Shown here: positions 10,673 through 22,749 of the stretch, one piece after another
How positions within the stretch are numbered: the stretch's first letter is position 1
Layout of the letters: each line of letters begins with the position of its first letter
Source: Chara braunii
Lineage: Eukaryota; Streptophyta; Charophyceae; Charales; Characeae
Reading direction: 5' to 3'
Length of the DNA stretch: 57,551 bases
NCBI GenBank assembly: GCA_003427395.1
Contig: BFEA01000069.1
Location: 3,777,706-3,835,256 of the forward strand
Position numbers and translations under genes: made by a program
The notes under the pieces: model-generated
The model's database searches: none
What the model was told of the DNA's origin: nothing
Seen by the model: the letters and a program-made list of their open reading frames with translations, nothing else

Positions 10673-10876
10673 ATATCCACCTAAAACAAAACAACAAACA
10701 TTCACTGATAAAACCCTCAAATCATTACTCAGACATTAACCAAATATCACTTTTACTATTAAGGAAGGATACAATACACATGTCATATATGTGGATACTC
10801 CAAACATAAATCCACAATGTAATACAACCTATGATAATTAATATATACTCACAATAATAATCACAACATAATAAAT
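10673..10876 (-). repeat. Right arm of the ~200-bp inverted repeat
   Basis: Reverse complement of 7924-8124. It starts ATATCCACCTAAAACAAAAC and lies just upstream of the gag relic as that relic reads. Confidence 0.85.
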
Positions 10877-12561
10877 ACAACTTATTGGCAAGGGTTGTAA
10901 CTAAAGAGCACGACAAACTTTATACACAACAACATGAAGCCAACTCAACTGTCAATCATATAACAAGATAAACCTCAACAACGTATTTCATATTCTATAA
11001 GACAGAAATAGACTAGCAACGAGTAAATAACATGATACAATTGTTACCCCTTCAGTTTTTAAGCGAAGCATATAATATAGAGGAGCGGTGTAATCCCCAT
11101 GAGATAACATCTTGACTCATGAGTCCCACTCTAAAGATCAAGCCTCACCGCCACCCTCTCCGATTCCAGCGCTTGCACCTCACCGAGTCTAATCATGGTC
11201 AGATGAACAACCCCATTCATACCTATCAAGACAACGAACAGCGAATCTGCGTCCTTACAAATATGATGACCCTGCTTAATGCGAGACGGACCTATGTCGT
11301 TACTCAAAAACCGCTCTCACTAAGCAGTTGTTGTTCCACTTGGTCATCACAGTTTCGGCGAGGTAACAAGCCCCTCTTACTATCTCGACAGATAATGTAG
11401 TTACTCTCCTATCATAGGAAAGGTAACAACACCCCACTAATGGACCAGGAACATAATCCCGGCGTGGGTCTTATTATCATTCCTGAGACTGATAACTGCT
11501 TCCTTAAGCTTTCAACGAGGGAGTAACAACTCAAGAATGCACTTCCACTGAGGACAACTATACACGCTGACTAACTTCCTTGAAGAATCACCTTCTCTGG
11601 GAATGAGTCACCCCATTCACCTATGGTCCCATGCCAGATGTGGGTTTCATGCAAAGTTTGTGTCCTCTTGAAAGACAATCCATACATACGTCGTCAATCA
11701 AATATCAAGCAAAATACAGTAAAAGTGCGTGTATGGCAACCTCCAAATAACCGTCATAAAGACAAATATATACATATATATTATGTATACTTTAGAACAT
11801 AAGTCTCTCTTCGGGTTAGCGAAACTGCTAGTTAAGTAACCACTACGTCTCAACTTTTATCGGCAGTTACATTCAGACAATCCCCTAGGTAACTCAACTC
11901 ACCGCCAACTGATACCATCAGAGGGTCAAGATACAATATTTATTGTACTATCTATCGTACCACAGCTCAATCTGAGCTCAAGGAAAGATCTTGGCAATCA
12001 AACTCTTCGCTTCGTACTTATCAGTCATCCCCTCATCCAAGTCGCTCATGTACTAGAAAGCTCCTCAAAAACGAGGTTTTATCGACAAGGGGGAGATGCA
12101 TCAACTTAACGTCTTTACATCCAAAATCAGGCTTAGCGAACTACTCACGTAATAAGTCACTAGCCTCGTAGCTTTGACATTTATCAACCGAGCTTGCTTT
12201 GGTAGTGGACATACCCAACAATGCAGACGCTGCCTCAACTCGACCAAGGCCGCATCAGACATGCCACATATCGCCCAATTATCAAAAGATGTTTGGGATA
12301 ACAAGGTGCTAATTGAGACCAATATTACATACGTCAGAGTACGTAAGTGTATAGCCTAACACTTCCTTTCTCAAACAAACCGCGCATATGCATATAATCA
12401 GCGCCTCACACTTAGGCCACAGTCTTAAGACACCTTCAACAATAGTCAAGGTATCAAGCAATCGATCATATACGCCCAAAGAAAGTTTCTCCCTTTTTGT
12501 CGAGTTCTCACTTTCCCATACCCGGATGTCGTTCCACCAGGGACAACGACAGACAACCGTT
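10877..12561. other. Non-coding leader-like region
   Basis: About 1.7 kb with no coding motif on either strand. If the primer-binding site at 12562 and the gag relic at 10545 belong to one element, this is its long untranslated leader. Confidence 0.4.
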
Positions 12562-12580
12562 ATCCCCGACAACGGCGCCA
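12562..12580 (-). other. Primer-binding site (tRNA-Asp type) and inner LTR edge
   Basis: The minus strand reads TGGCGCCGTTGTCGGGGAT, matching plant tRNA-Asp primer-binding sites (from memory TGGCGCCGTTGCCGGGGA) at all but one position. Two bases further out the plus strand starts TGTCGAGCGC, so on the minus strand an LTR would end ...GCGCTCGACA. That gives the expected CA, short spacer, PBS order. The outer edge of this LTR could not be found and no second copy is present in the window. Confidence 0.65.
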
Positions 12581-12582
12581 CC

Positions 12583-14290
12583 TGTCGAGCGCATCGGTCC
12601 GGCACCACACAAGGCAGCGCGAGATCCTCCCGGCCGTGTCACGCAGGAGTTGGTTTTAATTCTCGTCGCAAATGCATATGGAGCTTCCGCAAGCCGCTCC
12701 GGCCGAGTGCGCCAGCTATACCTCTCGCGAGCCCCTACGACAGGATAGGGCCTACGCGAGGCACACCTTACCTCCACCTTACGGGAGTTGTCACCTCCCT
12801 TCGGTGGGTGTATGCCCGCCGAGCTACCAGTCCACAGTACGAAAGCTGATCAGCTGCAATCGCAGAGGTGGACCAGTTGATGGCGTTTCTCGTACGCTGT
12901 AGCATAGGGGGTATGCGCGGTAATACGCCTCTATCGGGCCCGCACGCGAACCGACATCTTAGGGGCCTGAGGTCCCAAGCGCGACTCATCGCCGGTCGAC
13001 TAGGACGCATCCCACACTCCATGCGCACACCGCTCTAAAGAACATAAAAATAAAAATACGAACATGTACATATACACGAAACGACAAAGAATAAACAACG
13101 CGACAACAATCCTAGTCCCTTAGTAGTCATCCCATAACTTTCCGATGCGGAAATCGGATAAGCGACGCGCGCGAGACTTAGTATAAAACCGTGCGGGCGC
13201 AGGGCTAACTCATATCGACTCGCAATGCGAGCGTACGCAAGCGGTCGCAATGATGGCGTACTATGTAGTATCCATACCCATGCGGTCCTCGTTAATCTCA
13301 ATGGTCGCATTCGACACTTAAGTGTTGACCGACATGCGCCTTGAGGGATTGATCTCTCGACGCTGGACAACCACCAAGTGCGGTGGAAAGCCACACCCTC
13401 TTCTACACCCTGCAGAGAGTGGGTGGTACACAGGTTCATACTTGTGGTGGTGACAATCGTCTCTTATTACCCTGGAGACCAGCTCTATCATCCAGGGTCT
13501 GGAAAGAAGTCAAGGGGTTTGACTTTGACGGCTGTCATGGACTACAACGTCCAACCATAAAAATCAATAAGCAAAGTTACTCAGTAAATAAACAAGCATC
13601 CCAATACCTATAAATCAAATTAGATCTCGAGATAAAATAAAAGAAGGGGGAAACATAAACCCATTAGGTATGCAGATCGTGCGTCACATGGTTGTCATTC
13701 TCACTGCCTCCAAAGTACGACTCATATACCAAGCTCCAAATATTAACCTGCATAAAACACAGACACACACAATAACCACATTGCCATACACCAATGTGGT
13801 TAACTTTATTTTTCCCTGTAACTCACACCACGCCTCCCTGTCATAGTCAAACTTTTCATAAATCCCATAAGTCCTTTATAATGGTCATTAAAAGAAGTCC
13901 GGTTAAAACCCTCGAAGAAATGTGTCAAATCTAAAGGCTAAGGCAATCAAGTTCAGGTACAGGTGTAAGCAAAGTTGTGTCGTGAGCCGACGAATCGGCG
14001 ATCAACCAATCGACATGTTATCAGTGATAACAAAAAATGATCCTCGTAGAATCAAACTGAAGCTAATCAAAATTCTGGATCGAATGTCCAAAGAAGGCCT
14101 GTATCATACGACAGGTCAATGTCCAAGCTAAATCGTCAATGTATGGAGATTGAATCCCCATGACACGTCATCACTCAAGACTCTCCTTACAGCCAAGCCT
14201 AGGTCTACCTCTAAGCCAGTGCCCAAAGAAAGGTTGACCTATGACAGAATCTCCCCCATACAGAGTGGATCACCAAAGTCGCTACCTGTC
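12583..14290. other. Probable LTR of the minus-strand relic, then unassigned DNA
   Basis: The GC-rich stretch from 12583 to roughly 13000 is probably LTR by position, next to the primer-binding site. From about 13600 the sequence is AT-richer with no recognisable feature. No gene motif is seen on either strand. Confidence 0.35.
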
Positions 14291-14359
14291 AAAATATAAT
14301 ATATCTCCTCTAAACTTAGAGAATTTCGACAGCGCTTCCCATAGGAAAAGTGTCTATCC

Positions 14360-16114
14360 CTAGGTTACCAGCCCGGACATCCGGGACCCTTTTTTATTCT
14401 GGGTTGTCCGATCGGACAACTCCCCCGGTTGTCCGAGCGGGGCCCAGTGTCCGGTGTGGTGAAAAAATCGCATGTGGGTCCGACGGGGTTTTCGGCCTTG
14501 GGGTGACGTTTTTTGGGCTTCATAGTACCCCCCTTCCATCTACTCAATTTTAGTGATGCCGGTAGGGCCTTCAAAAACAAGACCCAAAAAGGCCTGGTCT
14601 AGGCCGTCAGATCTTAAGAGATCTACGGCCTAGATCAGACCAAATTCAAATTTGAAATCAGCCATTCTCCTCCTCCTCCTCCCAGTATTCTTCTTCTTTT
14701 TCTAACCCCTCCTCGTCCAAAAAGTCCCCTGCCAATATGTAGCAGGGTTTCCATGCTTTGGGAAGGATGTCCATTGGACTGCTGCACGATTCCGAGCAGG
14801 CCAGTAATATATCCTGGGTTCAGATTCAGGTCTGTGTTCCAAGAGTTATGGGTTACGAACCTACTGTAAACACTGCAGTAGCTGTCTCGTTTTTTATTTT
14901 TTTTCTTTTCTTACGTGCAGTGGCCCTAAGGGCCTGGCTCCACTCATTAACACTTGCAGAAAAGAAGAATGGAAGGCTTGTATGACTCCAGTTTCTAGGA
15001 GAAAATTCATTCCAGTTTTGAACGTAGAGTAACTGTCTCGTTTTTTTTTGTTTCCTTTTCTTACGTGCAGTGGCCCTAAGGGCCTGACTCCACTCATCAG
15101 CACTTGCAGAAAAGAAAAACGGATGGCTTGTATGGTTCCAGTTTCTAGGAGAAGATTCATTATAGTTGTGCACATACAGTAGGATGGAGTAGGTGTCTCG
15201 TTTTTTTGTTTTTTCTTTTCTTACGTGCAGTAGCCGTAAGGGCCTGACTCCACTCATCAGCACTTGCAGAAAAAAAAACAGATGGCTTGTATAGTTTCAG
15301 TTTCTAGGAGAAGATTCATTCTAGTTTTGCACATAAAGTAGCTGTCTCGTTTTTTTCATTTTTCCTTTTCTTACGTGTAGTGGCCCTAAGGGCCTCGCTC
15401 CACTCATCAACAGTGGCAAAAACGAAAAACATATGGTTTGTATGGTTCCAGTTTCTGGGAGAAGATTCATTCTAGTTTTGCACATTTGGTGAGTAGTGGA
15501 GTGAAGCCGTGAGAATCACATGCCGAGTTAGTCAGTAACCCATAACTGCTGAAACACGGATTTGAATTCGAAACTACACCATATATAGCTGGCTTGTCCC
15601 CTCCTGACTACAGGTCAAGTGGCTCCCTGTCCAGTGACCACCCATCTCCTGCCGACGGGACCCATGCCAATTTTTGGCAGGGACCTTTTGAAGCACAGGC
15701 ACGGGTGATTTGAATAATGTGAAAGGGCTTTGTGTTATCTCTCTCTCTCTCTCTCTCTCCCCAGAGTGTACACACACATCACGGTTGCTATTTTTTTTTT
15801 TTGCGTGCTCACACTCGCACATCTGGGATGAGCGCACCGTGCATCGCTCAGCATACTGCGCAGCACACTTTACCTATGCGCCTCAAGTATGCTTCCCACC
15901 CCCTTCCCCACCCCCAACACCATTTTTTTTTTTTTTGCTCCGAATGGCCTCAAAATTTTGTGGAGGATCCCCCGGTGGAGCGCACCCCCCCCTCATTTTT
16001 TTATTTTTTTTTTGCTTTCCAAATTTGAAAAAAATGAGTTGTCCGGGATCCAAGACAACTCCGCTCAGGATGTCCGGCCAGGACAACCGGCCATCGGACA
16101 ACTGGTAGCCTAGA
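14360..16114. mobile_element. Non-autonomous hAT-like DNA transposon, ~1.75 kb
   Basis: The ends are CTAGGTTACCAG (14360-14371) and CTGGTAGCCTAG (16102-16113), inverted with one mismatch. Flanks are TCTATCC (353-359 of that kb) and TCTTTCC (16115-16121), a probable 7-8-bp target duplication. The flanking DNA resumes the satellite monomer that the insertion split: CAGCGCTTCCCATAG lies on the left and an AATTTATA segment on the right. Both ends are rich in TTGTCCG/CGGACAA, including the 18-bp palindrome GTTGTCCGATCGGACAAC at 14403-14420. Clustered subterminal motifs of this kind bind hAT transposases. There is no transposase gene. The superfamily call rests on target length and end structure only. 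Confidence 0.6.
14878..15487 (+). repeat. Four tandem copies of a ~149-bp repeat
   Basis: Each unit runs from GTAG(C/G)TGTCTCG through a T-rich tract, CTTACGTGCAGTGGCCCTAA, CACTTGCA, and TTTCTAGGAGAAGATTCATT to a GTTTTGCACAT end. Copies start at about 14878, 15025, 15190 and 15339. The central GGCCCTAAGGGCC is palindromic. The array lies inside the hAT-like element. Repeating minus-strand open frames over it are by-products of the array. Confidence 0.9.
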
Positions 16115-16164
16115 TCTTTCCACAATTTATATCAGCCTAAATATGAAGAAGAAAAAAAAAATCA

Positions 16165-16605
16165 ACCTTTCAAAGTCAAATTTTGTCTAACTCCCTGAAT
16201 TAGCAAAAGTTTTTGCAGCACTCCCTTTAGAAAAGGAGACTTCCCATATTTTTACAGTTGAACTTTTGAAAAGTCAAATTTTGACTAACTCCTTGGATTT
16301 GCAGAAATTTCGGCAGCGCTTCCCGTAGAGAAAGTAGCTTACCAAAATTTATACAAAGCTAAGTTCAGAATTAAAAATGACTTTGACTTCTCAAGGTTCA
16401 ATTTTATCTAACTCCCTGAATTAGCAAAAATTCGGGCAGCACTCCCTTTAGAAAAGGAGACTCTCCAGATTTTTACTAAGTCAAAAAGTCAGACAAACTG
16501 AACTTTGAAAAGACAAAATCTGACTAACTCTTTGGTTTTTTAAACATTTCGGCAGCGCTTCCCGTAGATAAAGTGACTTACCAAGATTTATACAAGACCA
16601 AGTAT
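16165..16605 (+). repeat. Satellite-like tandem array, ~110-bp monomer
   Basis: Four monomers alternate between two types. Type one has CTAACTCCCTGAATTAGCAA, then GCAGCACTCCCTTTAG (16185, about 16410). Type two has CTAACTCCTTGGATTTGCAG, then GGCAGCGCTTCCCGTAG (about 16290, 16525). A further piece at 14315-14359 belongs to the same array, separated from it by the hAT-like insertion. Confidence 0.85.
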
Positions 16606-16889
16606 AATAAAAGATCCCAGAAAATGTAAAAATTGACCTAAGTAAAAAAACTTAGCTCAGAAAATGCAGGAATTGAAACTAACTCCTATGACTCTAGCAC
16701 GTGGCGAGCATCTAAAGCAACTACCTGTCAAACTGAAACTCAGACCAAGTAGTCATCTCACTCAGTCACATGAAAGACCAAACCACAAAGGTAAGTACTC
16801 TCACCAGCCCTAAGTCAACTTTATCAAACAATAGTTCATAGTCTTTCAATGATTTATCCCTTTATACCCAGCTTACATAGGGCATAAAG

Positions 16890-17560
16890 CTAGACCACCC
16901 AAACTTGTGAGAATCTGCCTAGCTCATCCATAGAATGTACACAAACACAGAGCACTACAACTTTTCTCTTCTTTGGGCATTTGACTAGGCCACCCTAGTC
17001 GCCCTGAACTGTTTAAGTATCTCAGTTTTATATAATTATCTGCACTTTGTCTTTTAAGATAACATATGGTTGAACCGGTCATCTTAGATCAAGATTCGAC
17101 TGTCCCTTCTTACCACAAGTTTATTCTTAATTAATACTCTCTTTAGTTTGTGATAAGCTATAGTCAGACCATCCAAACTTATGGAACCCTGTCTGACTAG
17201 CCTGTTCATAGATAGAATAATAGTGAAGTATAACCAAGTTGTATCCTTTTGGTTCCCGCATGTGCGTGGCATTGGACCAAGACCACCCAAACTTATGGGA
17301 ACCTGTCTGGTCCTCAGCCTGGTTCATTCTCTCAAAGCCAAAACAGAAAGAAACTGAAAGAAACCCAAAGCAAACAAAGCGACCAAGCCACCCAAACTTA
17401 TAGAACATGCTTGGTCCCTGAAAAGCCAATCACAGTTGGCCCTCGCAAGTCAAAGCAACCAAACCACCAAAACTTAAGGGAACCTGTCTGGTCCTTCAAG
17501 CAATCAGAAATAAACATAGCACTGGACCCTCCAAACTTATGGAGACTCTCCCAGCCTTTG
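16890..17560 (+). repeat. Six spaced copies of a CCACCCAAACTTATG motif
   Basis: The core CACC(C/A)AAACTTATGGGAAC, usually followed by CTGTCTGGTCC, appears near 16895, 17165, 17280, 17390, 17466 and 17527. Spacing is irregular: 270 bp between the first two copies, then 60-115 bp. This looks like an eroded minisatellite or a cluster of binding-site-like motifs. Confidence 0.75.
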
Positions 17561-19500
17561 GTGGACCCAGTCAAACATGCAATACTGCCTTCCTCCATTC
17601 CTTCCCCCAGAGGCAATCCCACAATCTGCTTTCAGTCAGGCAATAAAACTGAAACTGGCATTACACAAACATTCATTTACTTAATCTGGTTTGTGTCCTG
17701 AAAGTCAAACCGAAAAGTCAAAGTATGGATGCAGGCGATATACTCAGTCAAACATAACAATGAATACAAGTAGGGCTTATACTGGGTTTATAGGAGGAAA
17801 GCAATGGTTACCTTTCAATTCCCTACTTCCAGAATTCCTCCCGAGTTCCAGCTCCAGCAATTGGTGGACAGACTTCCCACAGAGTTTTGCTGCGGTCCTA
17901 CGGGTTGCAATCCCGCCTGCCGCCTTCCTCTCGTAACTAGGATTAGACTGAGAGTACGAAGGGCATAAGAAAAAGGGTTTTAGACTCTCGAGATACAGGA
18001 GGGGGACAAACTCAACTCCCAGGAGAGGGCCTTGATACCTTCACTCGCCTGAGGGCTCCGCAATGGCAGCCAAAACGCACGGCGACTTAGTCAATCCGAA
18101 GTCAACCACTAACTCTAGACTCCCCGGTGGCTCCTTCTTTCACAACAATAACCCTTTTTCCAAGAAAACTCCGCCCCGACTTTAGCCGACCGAGCATGCA
18201 GCGCTCTGGCCAGCAGGTGAGTCTCCAGGCCCGTGGCACCTCCGCCACTAACCCGCTCAGTAGTAGGGGCAGCCTAACAGCCTCATACATATCCCCCCCC
18301 CGTTCATAGCCCGTTTATGGGCCCTCGGTGAAATGGTTGGGTAAATATATCGAGTAGCCGACAAGCACGGGGCTTTGTGAATGTTCAGTCGGGACTCCAC
18401 ATAATGGTGAAAATAGCAATCAGCTATATGGATGGAGCACTACACAACATCGTTAAGTAGCAATAGGTCTCCACGCGGACGTCGGTCGAGTAAACTACTA
18501 CTAAGACCAGGTACTTGTGCTCACACCACCATCCCCATTCCCTTTTCAGGCGGCAGGTCGACGTTCATTCCCTGCCATTCCCCTCCTGCTACTCCTCAGT
18601 CTGAATGGGTAATGCACTGGTTGGTATGCCGCTCCGCTGCTCCACTGACTGCCTACCACCCGCCACTGCTCCCTCACTCACAAGCCCAAGTGTATGTCCC
18701 GCTTCCTTCCCTTTTTCCATAACGCCAGCGCTCCCGTTGAACCCCTCACTAGCAGATGGCCAATTGCGGCTTGTAGGTAGGCTCTCATACCGCTCTCTAA
18801 ATACTTTCAGCTATTCACCTTCTCTTTGCTTCCTTTTCACACCGGCGCACCTCGATTACTTTTCGGTCGGGTGCATATGATCCTAACAGCTTACAAGCGG
18901 GAAGCGAATCACTGGTGCGACGTACCCAGTAATGAGTTTGAGCACGATCAAACAGCTTGTTTCTGAGGATCGCAGCCACGCACAGATGAAGGGTAAGTCC
19001 CGCCCCGACTAGGTAAGTCTCCAACCTCACGGGTTGCCCTCGCGCTACCGCCGTCACTAGGATGCGCAAAATCGAATGAATCTCCCGCTGGAACACAGCT
19101 CAATACATACCCGTTCCCACTTACTTATTCGCGCAGCCCCTATGCTTCGTCCTTCCTTTTCCACTACTCCATCGCTAAATCCAACACTGCCATTCAACTC
19201 GCGATGACCCAAAACCCCCGTTTTGCATCTTTTCTCGTTCGAATCCATCGAGGATTGAGCGAGATTCGAGTTTTTCACTCCTATCATCTTCTCCCTCCGC
19301 CATAGCCTCGCGCGCTTTATTTCTCTGCTAGCACCCCATCTGCTACTCTTCCTCCCAATCTGTCTCCACCGATCAATTCGCCCTCCGCCCGAGGAACATA
19401 AGCCCCGCTTCTATTCTGCTAAAAACCATCCAGAAACGCACGGGCTAGGTGTTTCCTATCCGTCTTCCTCTTCGCTTCACCATGGCCACCACAGAGAGAG
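17561..19500. other. No recognisable gene
   Basis: Mixed composition with short open frames lacking motifs. A GAATGAATCTCCCGCTGGAAC copy of the dispersed motif lies near 19065. Confidence 0.45.

Positions 19501-19502
<2 letters not shown>

Positions 19503-19565
<63 letters not shown>
19503..19565 (+). repeat. (CT)n microsatellite
   Basis: About 31 CT units. It lies 60 bases before an assembly gap, which it may have helped cause. Confidence 0.95.
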
Positions 19566-19567
<2 letters not shown>

Positions 19568-19627
19568 CGCCATTCGAATCTCCAAGACGGGAATTAATTT
19601 TTCCAACCGCCCGGCCAGAGAGAAAGA

Positions 19628-20560
19628 NNNNNNNNNNNNNNNNNNNNNNNNNNNNNNNNNNNNNNNNNNNNNNNNNNNNNNNNNNNNNNNNNNNNNNNNN
19701 NNNNNNNNNNNNNNNNNNNNNNNNNNNNNNNNNNNNNNNNNNNNNNNNNNNNNNNNNNNNNNNNNNNNNNNNNNNNNNNNNNNNNNNNNNNNNNNNNNNN
19801 NNNNNNNNNNNNNNNNNNNNNNNNNNNNNNNNNNNNNNNNNNNNNNNNNNNNNNNNNNNNNNNNNNNNNNNNNNNNNNNNNNNNNNNNNNNNNNNNNNNN
19901 NNNNNNNNNNNNNNNNNNNNNNNNNNNNNNNNNNNNNNNNNNNNNNNNNNNNNNNNNNNNNNNNNNNNNNNNNNNNNNNNNNNNNNNNNNNNNNNNNNNN
20001 NNNNNNNNNNNNNNNNNNNNNNNNNNNNNNNNNNNNNNNNNNNNNNNNNNNNNNNNNNNNNNNNNNNNNNNNNNNNNNNNNNNNNNNNNNNNNNNNNNNN
20101 NNNNNNNNNNNNNNNNNNNNNNNNNNNNNNNNNNNNNNNNNNNNNNNNNNNNNNNNNNNNNNNNNNNNNNNNNNNNNNNNNNNNNNNNNNNNNNNNNNNN
20201 NNNNNNNNNNNNNNNNNNNNNNNNNNNNNNNNNNNNNNNNNNNNNNNNNNNNNNNNNNNNNNNNNNNNNNNNNNNNNNNNNNNNNNNNNNNNNNNNNNNN
20301 NNNNNNNNNNNNNNNNNNNNNNNNNNNNNNNNNNNNNNNNNNNNNNNNNNNNNNNNNNNNNNNNNNNNNNNNNNNNNNNNNNNNNNNNNNNNNNNNNNNN
20401 NNNNNNNNNNNNNNNNNNNNNNNNNNNNNNNNNNNNNNNNNNNNNNNNNNNNNNNNNNNNNNNNNNNNNNNNNNNNNNNNNNNNNNNNNNNNNNNNNNNN
20501 NNNNNNNNNNNNNNNNNNNNNNNNNNNNNNNNNNNNNNNNNNNNNNNNNNNNNNNNNNNN
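19628..20560. other. Assembly gap of 933 bases
   Basis: Run of unresolved bases. Open frames spanning it are not meaningful. Confidence 0.99.
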
Positions 20561-20696
20561 TTTTTTTTTGTTTTTGGGTAGACGAAAAAAAATCTTTTTC
20601 GATTTTTTTTGGGGGGGTGCGAAATTGCACCGACCAGGCGTTGGAGCTAGCGACCTCCGAAAGTCGCGGCGCGTTAACGGCCGCGACGTTTTTTTA

Positions 20697-20790
20697 TAGC
20701 TGGGCGAGGTACTGGTGGTTTAACGGCCACGTCGAATTTATCAAGCAGGGCGAGGTACTGGTGGTTTAATCCACCACTACCTCCGATCAT
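20697..20790. repeat. Two nested ends of the TTAA MITE family
   Basis: TAGCTGGGCGAGGTACTGG, then a TGGTTTAA end, occurs twice about 50 bases apart; the second is followed by a reverse-complement half (TTAATCCACCACTACC). These match the ends of the MITEs at 5.6-6.2 kb, so the family is present at two sites 15 kb apart. Confidence 0.65.
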
Positions 20791-22098
20791 GTTTCTGCTG
20801 AACCTAAATTTCATTGCGTACCGAGTTTTGTCGAGCCTGGGTCCCATTCTTATTTCTAGACTGGTACTATTGGCCGTTGCATCCCAAATAGAACAAAAAA
20901 CCGAAAATAAGAAGAAGAAAAAAAAAGAAGTTTCTTTTTCCCCACACATCGTGATAGCCATCAGATGCATCTATGAGATGCTGGTGAGACTGTGCGCTAA
21001 GTGAGGGCATCTGTCCGTGCGAATGAAGGCCAAAAAAAAAAACACTTCCCTTATGCTGCTACCACAGTGCAATACAGGATGCTACAGTCCAAGTGTCAGT
21101 ATGACGTGAGTGAGGCAGTTGGCTGCCCCCAGTGGAATCTCTCCTGCCTCGCGGGCAGGACATCAACGAGAAACGAAAACTACAACAACAAAAATCAAAA
21201 CATTCCCCACAAGCTGGCCAGATACATTCCTCAGAGCATTGGTGTGAATTCCACCTCATGAGGGCCTTCCCCCAAGTCGCTGGTTTCAAAGTTCTTAGGG
21301 GGGGGGGGGGGGGGGTTCCCTCACTGCGGGACCGCGGGGTCCCAATCCTTTTTTTTTTTTTTTTGCCCTACCGACCCTATGCCGGACCCCCAAACCGTGA
21401 CTTTTCGGATGCGGTCATTTTCCCAAATGGGGCTACCTTTGCTGTTTGGCCCACTGCCTTTTCCCTCGTTGCCTTGTGTTTTTTTCCCTGCCCATCCGAC
21501 ACCCCCATGCCCTCCAGCCCATCTGCATTGCCGCCTCTTGTTGTCAAAGAACACCATCTTACCTCCCTGCCATTTGCTTTACGGCTTTTGCATTATTGCT
21601 TTTAGCCTTACCTTTGGGCATCAGGCTGCCGCTCCTTGCGTCACTACCTTCTGGCAGCTTCCTTTTGGATCGCTGCTTGTTGCCCAGCAAGCGTTCTGCT
21701 GATTTTGCCTTGTTTGGTTCTAATACTTTGAGGGCGGTCCTCTGGCTTAAGCCACTCAGAGTCTCAGTCGCATATTTTCTTCCTGAGTCGGACGTGTTCC
21801 AATGGCATGGTGTGTGGTTTAGAACCATGGTACCAAACCACCTACAAGGATTTGGTACCATGGTACCATGGCACAACAAGGGAGTCGGGACAAACAAAAA
21901 CGCGTTTCGCACACATCGCCACACACACATCCGCACACGCACACCCACCTTTGTCTTGTCATGTGTGTGCGCATGTGTGTGTGACAGGTTCATGCTTAGA
22001 AATCATGAATCTGGTTGAAAATGCAGTCGGGTTCATGCTTGTCTCTTTGTTGGTGCTTGATTGGTTGGCATGCTGCCTGCTTGGTGCCTTGCTCTCGC
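20791..22098. other. Non-coding; palindromes and dinucleotide hairpin
   Basis: A G-run lies at 21300-21315. An inverted repeat built on GGTACCATGG is at about 21824-21872, and a CACACA/GTGTGT hairpin at 21908-21985. Long open frames here are low-complexity and show no domain. Confidence 0.5.
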
Positions 22099-22389
22099 AT
22101 GCCTAATCGGCATCGATCAGAACCGAGAACCGACCTTTCAGAGACAATGCAAAACTAGCACAGCGGAAGACTGTAATACCAACATCGGACTCAGCATGGA
22201 CAATGATAGGACCGAACAACATACATCATCACTCAGAAAGAGGGAGAGGAGACAGAAGGGGAAGAGGGAGATAGGGAGTATCAGTCACCATAGCCCGATG
22301 GACCCAGTCTCCATGTATCCCCAATGTCGCTGCTCACACAATGTCAAGTCACACTGTCACTGAATTGGTGATGCCCGAATGTCACCGAG

Positions 22390-22437
<48 letters not shown>

Positions 22438-22440
22438 GAA
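22099..22440 (-). repeat. Left (3') LTR-like repeat of the chromovirus
   Basis: CCTAATCGGCATCGATCAGA, then the GACCCAGTCTCCA segment, then (CT)n matches 29057-29277 and 29432-29790 in the same orientation at roughly 90-95% by eye. The (CT)n end would be purine-rich on the element's coding strand, as expected for a polypurine tract region, though the right copy also contains it. Confidence 0.7.
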
Positions 22441-22749
22441 GGAGACTGACGCCAATATGCAGAGGTCTGGTTAATGCCAAAAGCAGGAACCTCACGAGAA
22501 GCTGGCAAAACGAGATAGTGGCCTACTGGCTCCTACGGGTGACACTGACCCTAAGCCCTACGAGACCCCTAACCCTACTGCCGGGCCCTGCGGGGCCCGT
22601 GTGGAACTAAGTATGCCGCAACCCCCTCTCCTTGAAGGACCGGGCCTACCTGCGAGGGCAAAGCTATCTATCGGAGGGAGGGATCAAGGTCCGGGTGGAG
22701 GGGCAGGTTGTGAAACCTCCTCGGCTAGTCGTTAATTCTCAAAATTTGC

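Noticed and set aside
12388-13439. Overlapping open frames of 60-153 codons on both strands
   Set aside because: GC-rich LTR-like DNA next to a primer-binding site; no domain and mutually overlapping frames.
14853-15263. Minus-strand repetitive Ser/Arg/Lys-rich frame
   Set aside because: It is the translation of the 149-bp tandem array.
19419-20699. Frames of over 400 codons on both strands
   Set aside because: They are created by the run of unresolved bases.
21446-22018. 190-codon Cys/Leu/Pro-rich frame
   Set aside because: Low complexity with dinucleotide hairpin at its end, no domain, and another long frame on the opposite strand.
22540-22575. Telomere-like CCCTAA words
   Set aside because: Only isolated imperfect copies, not an array.
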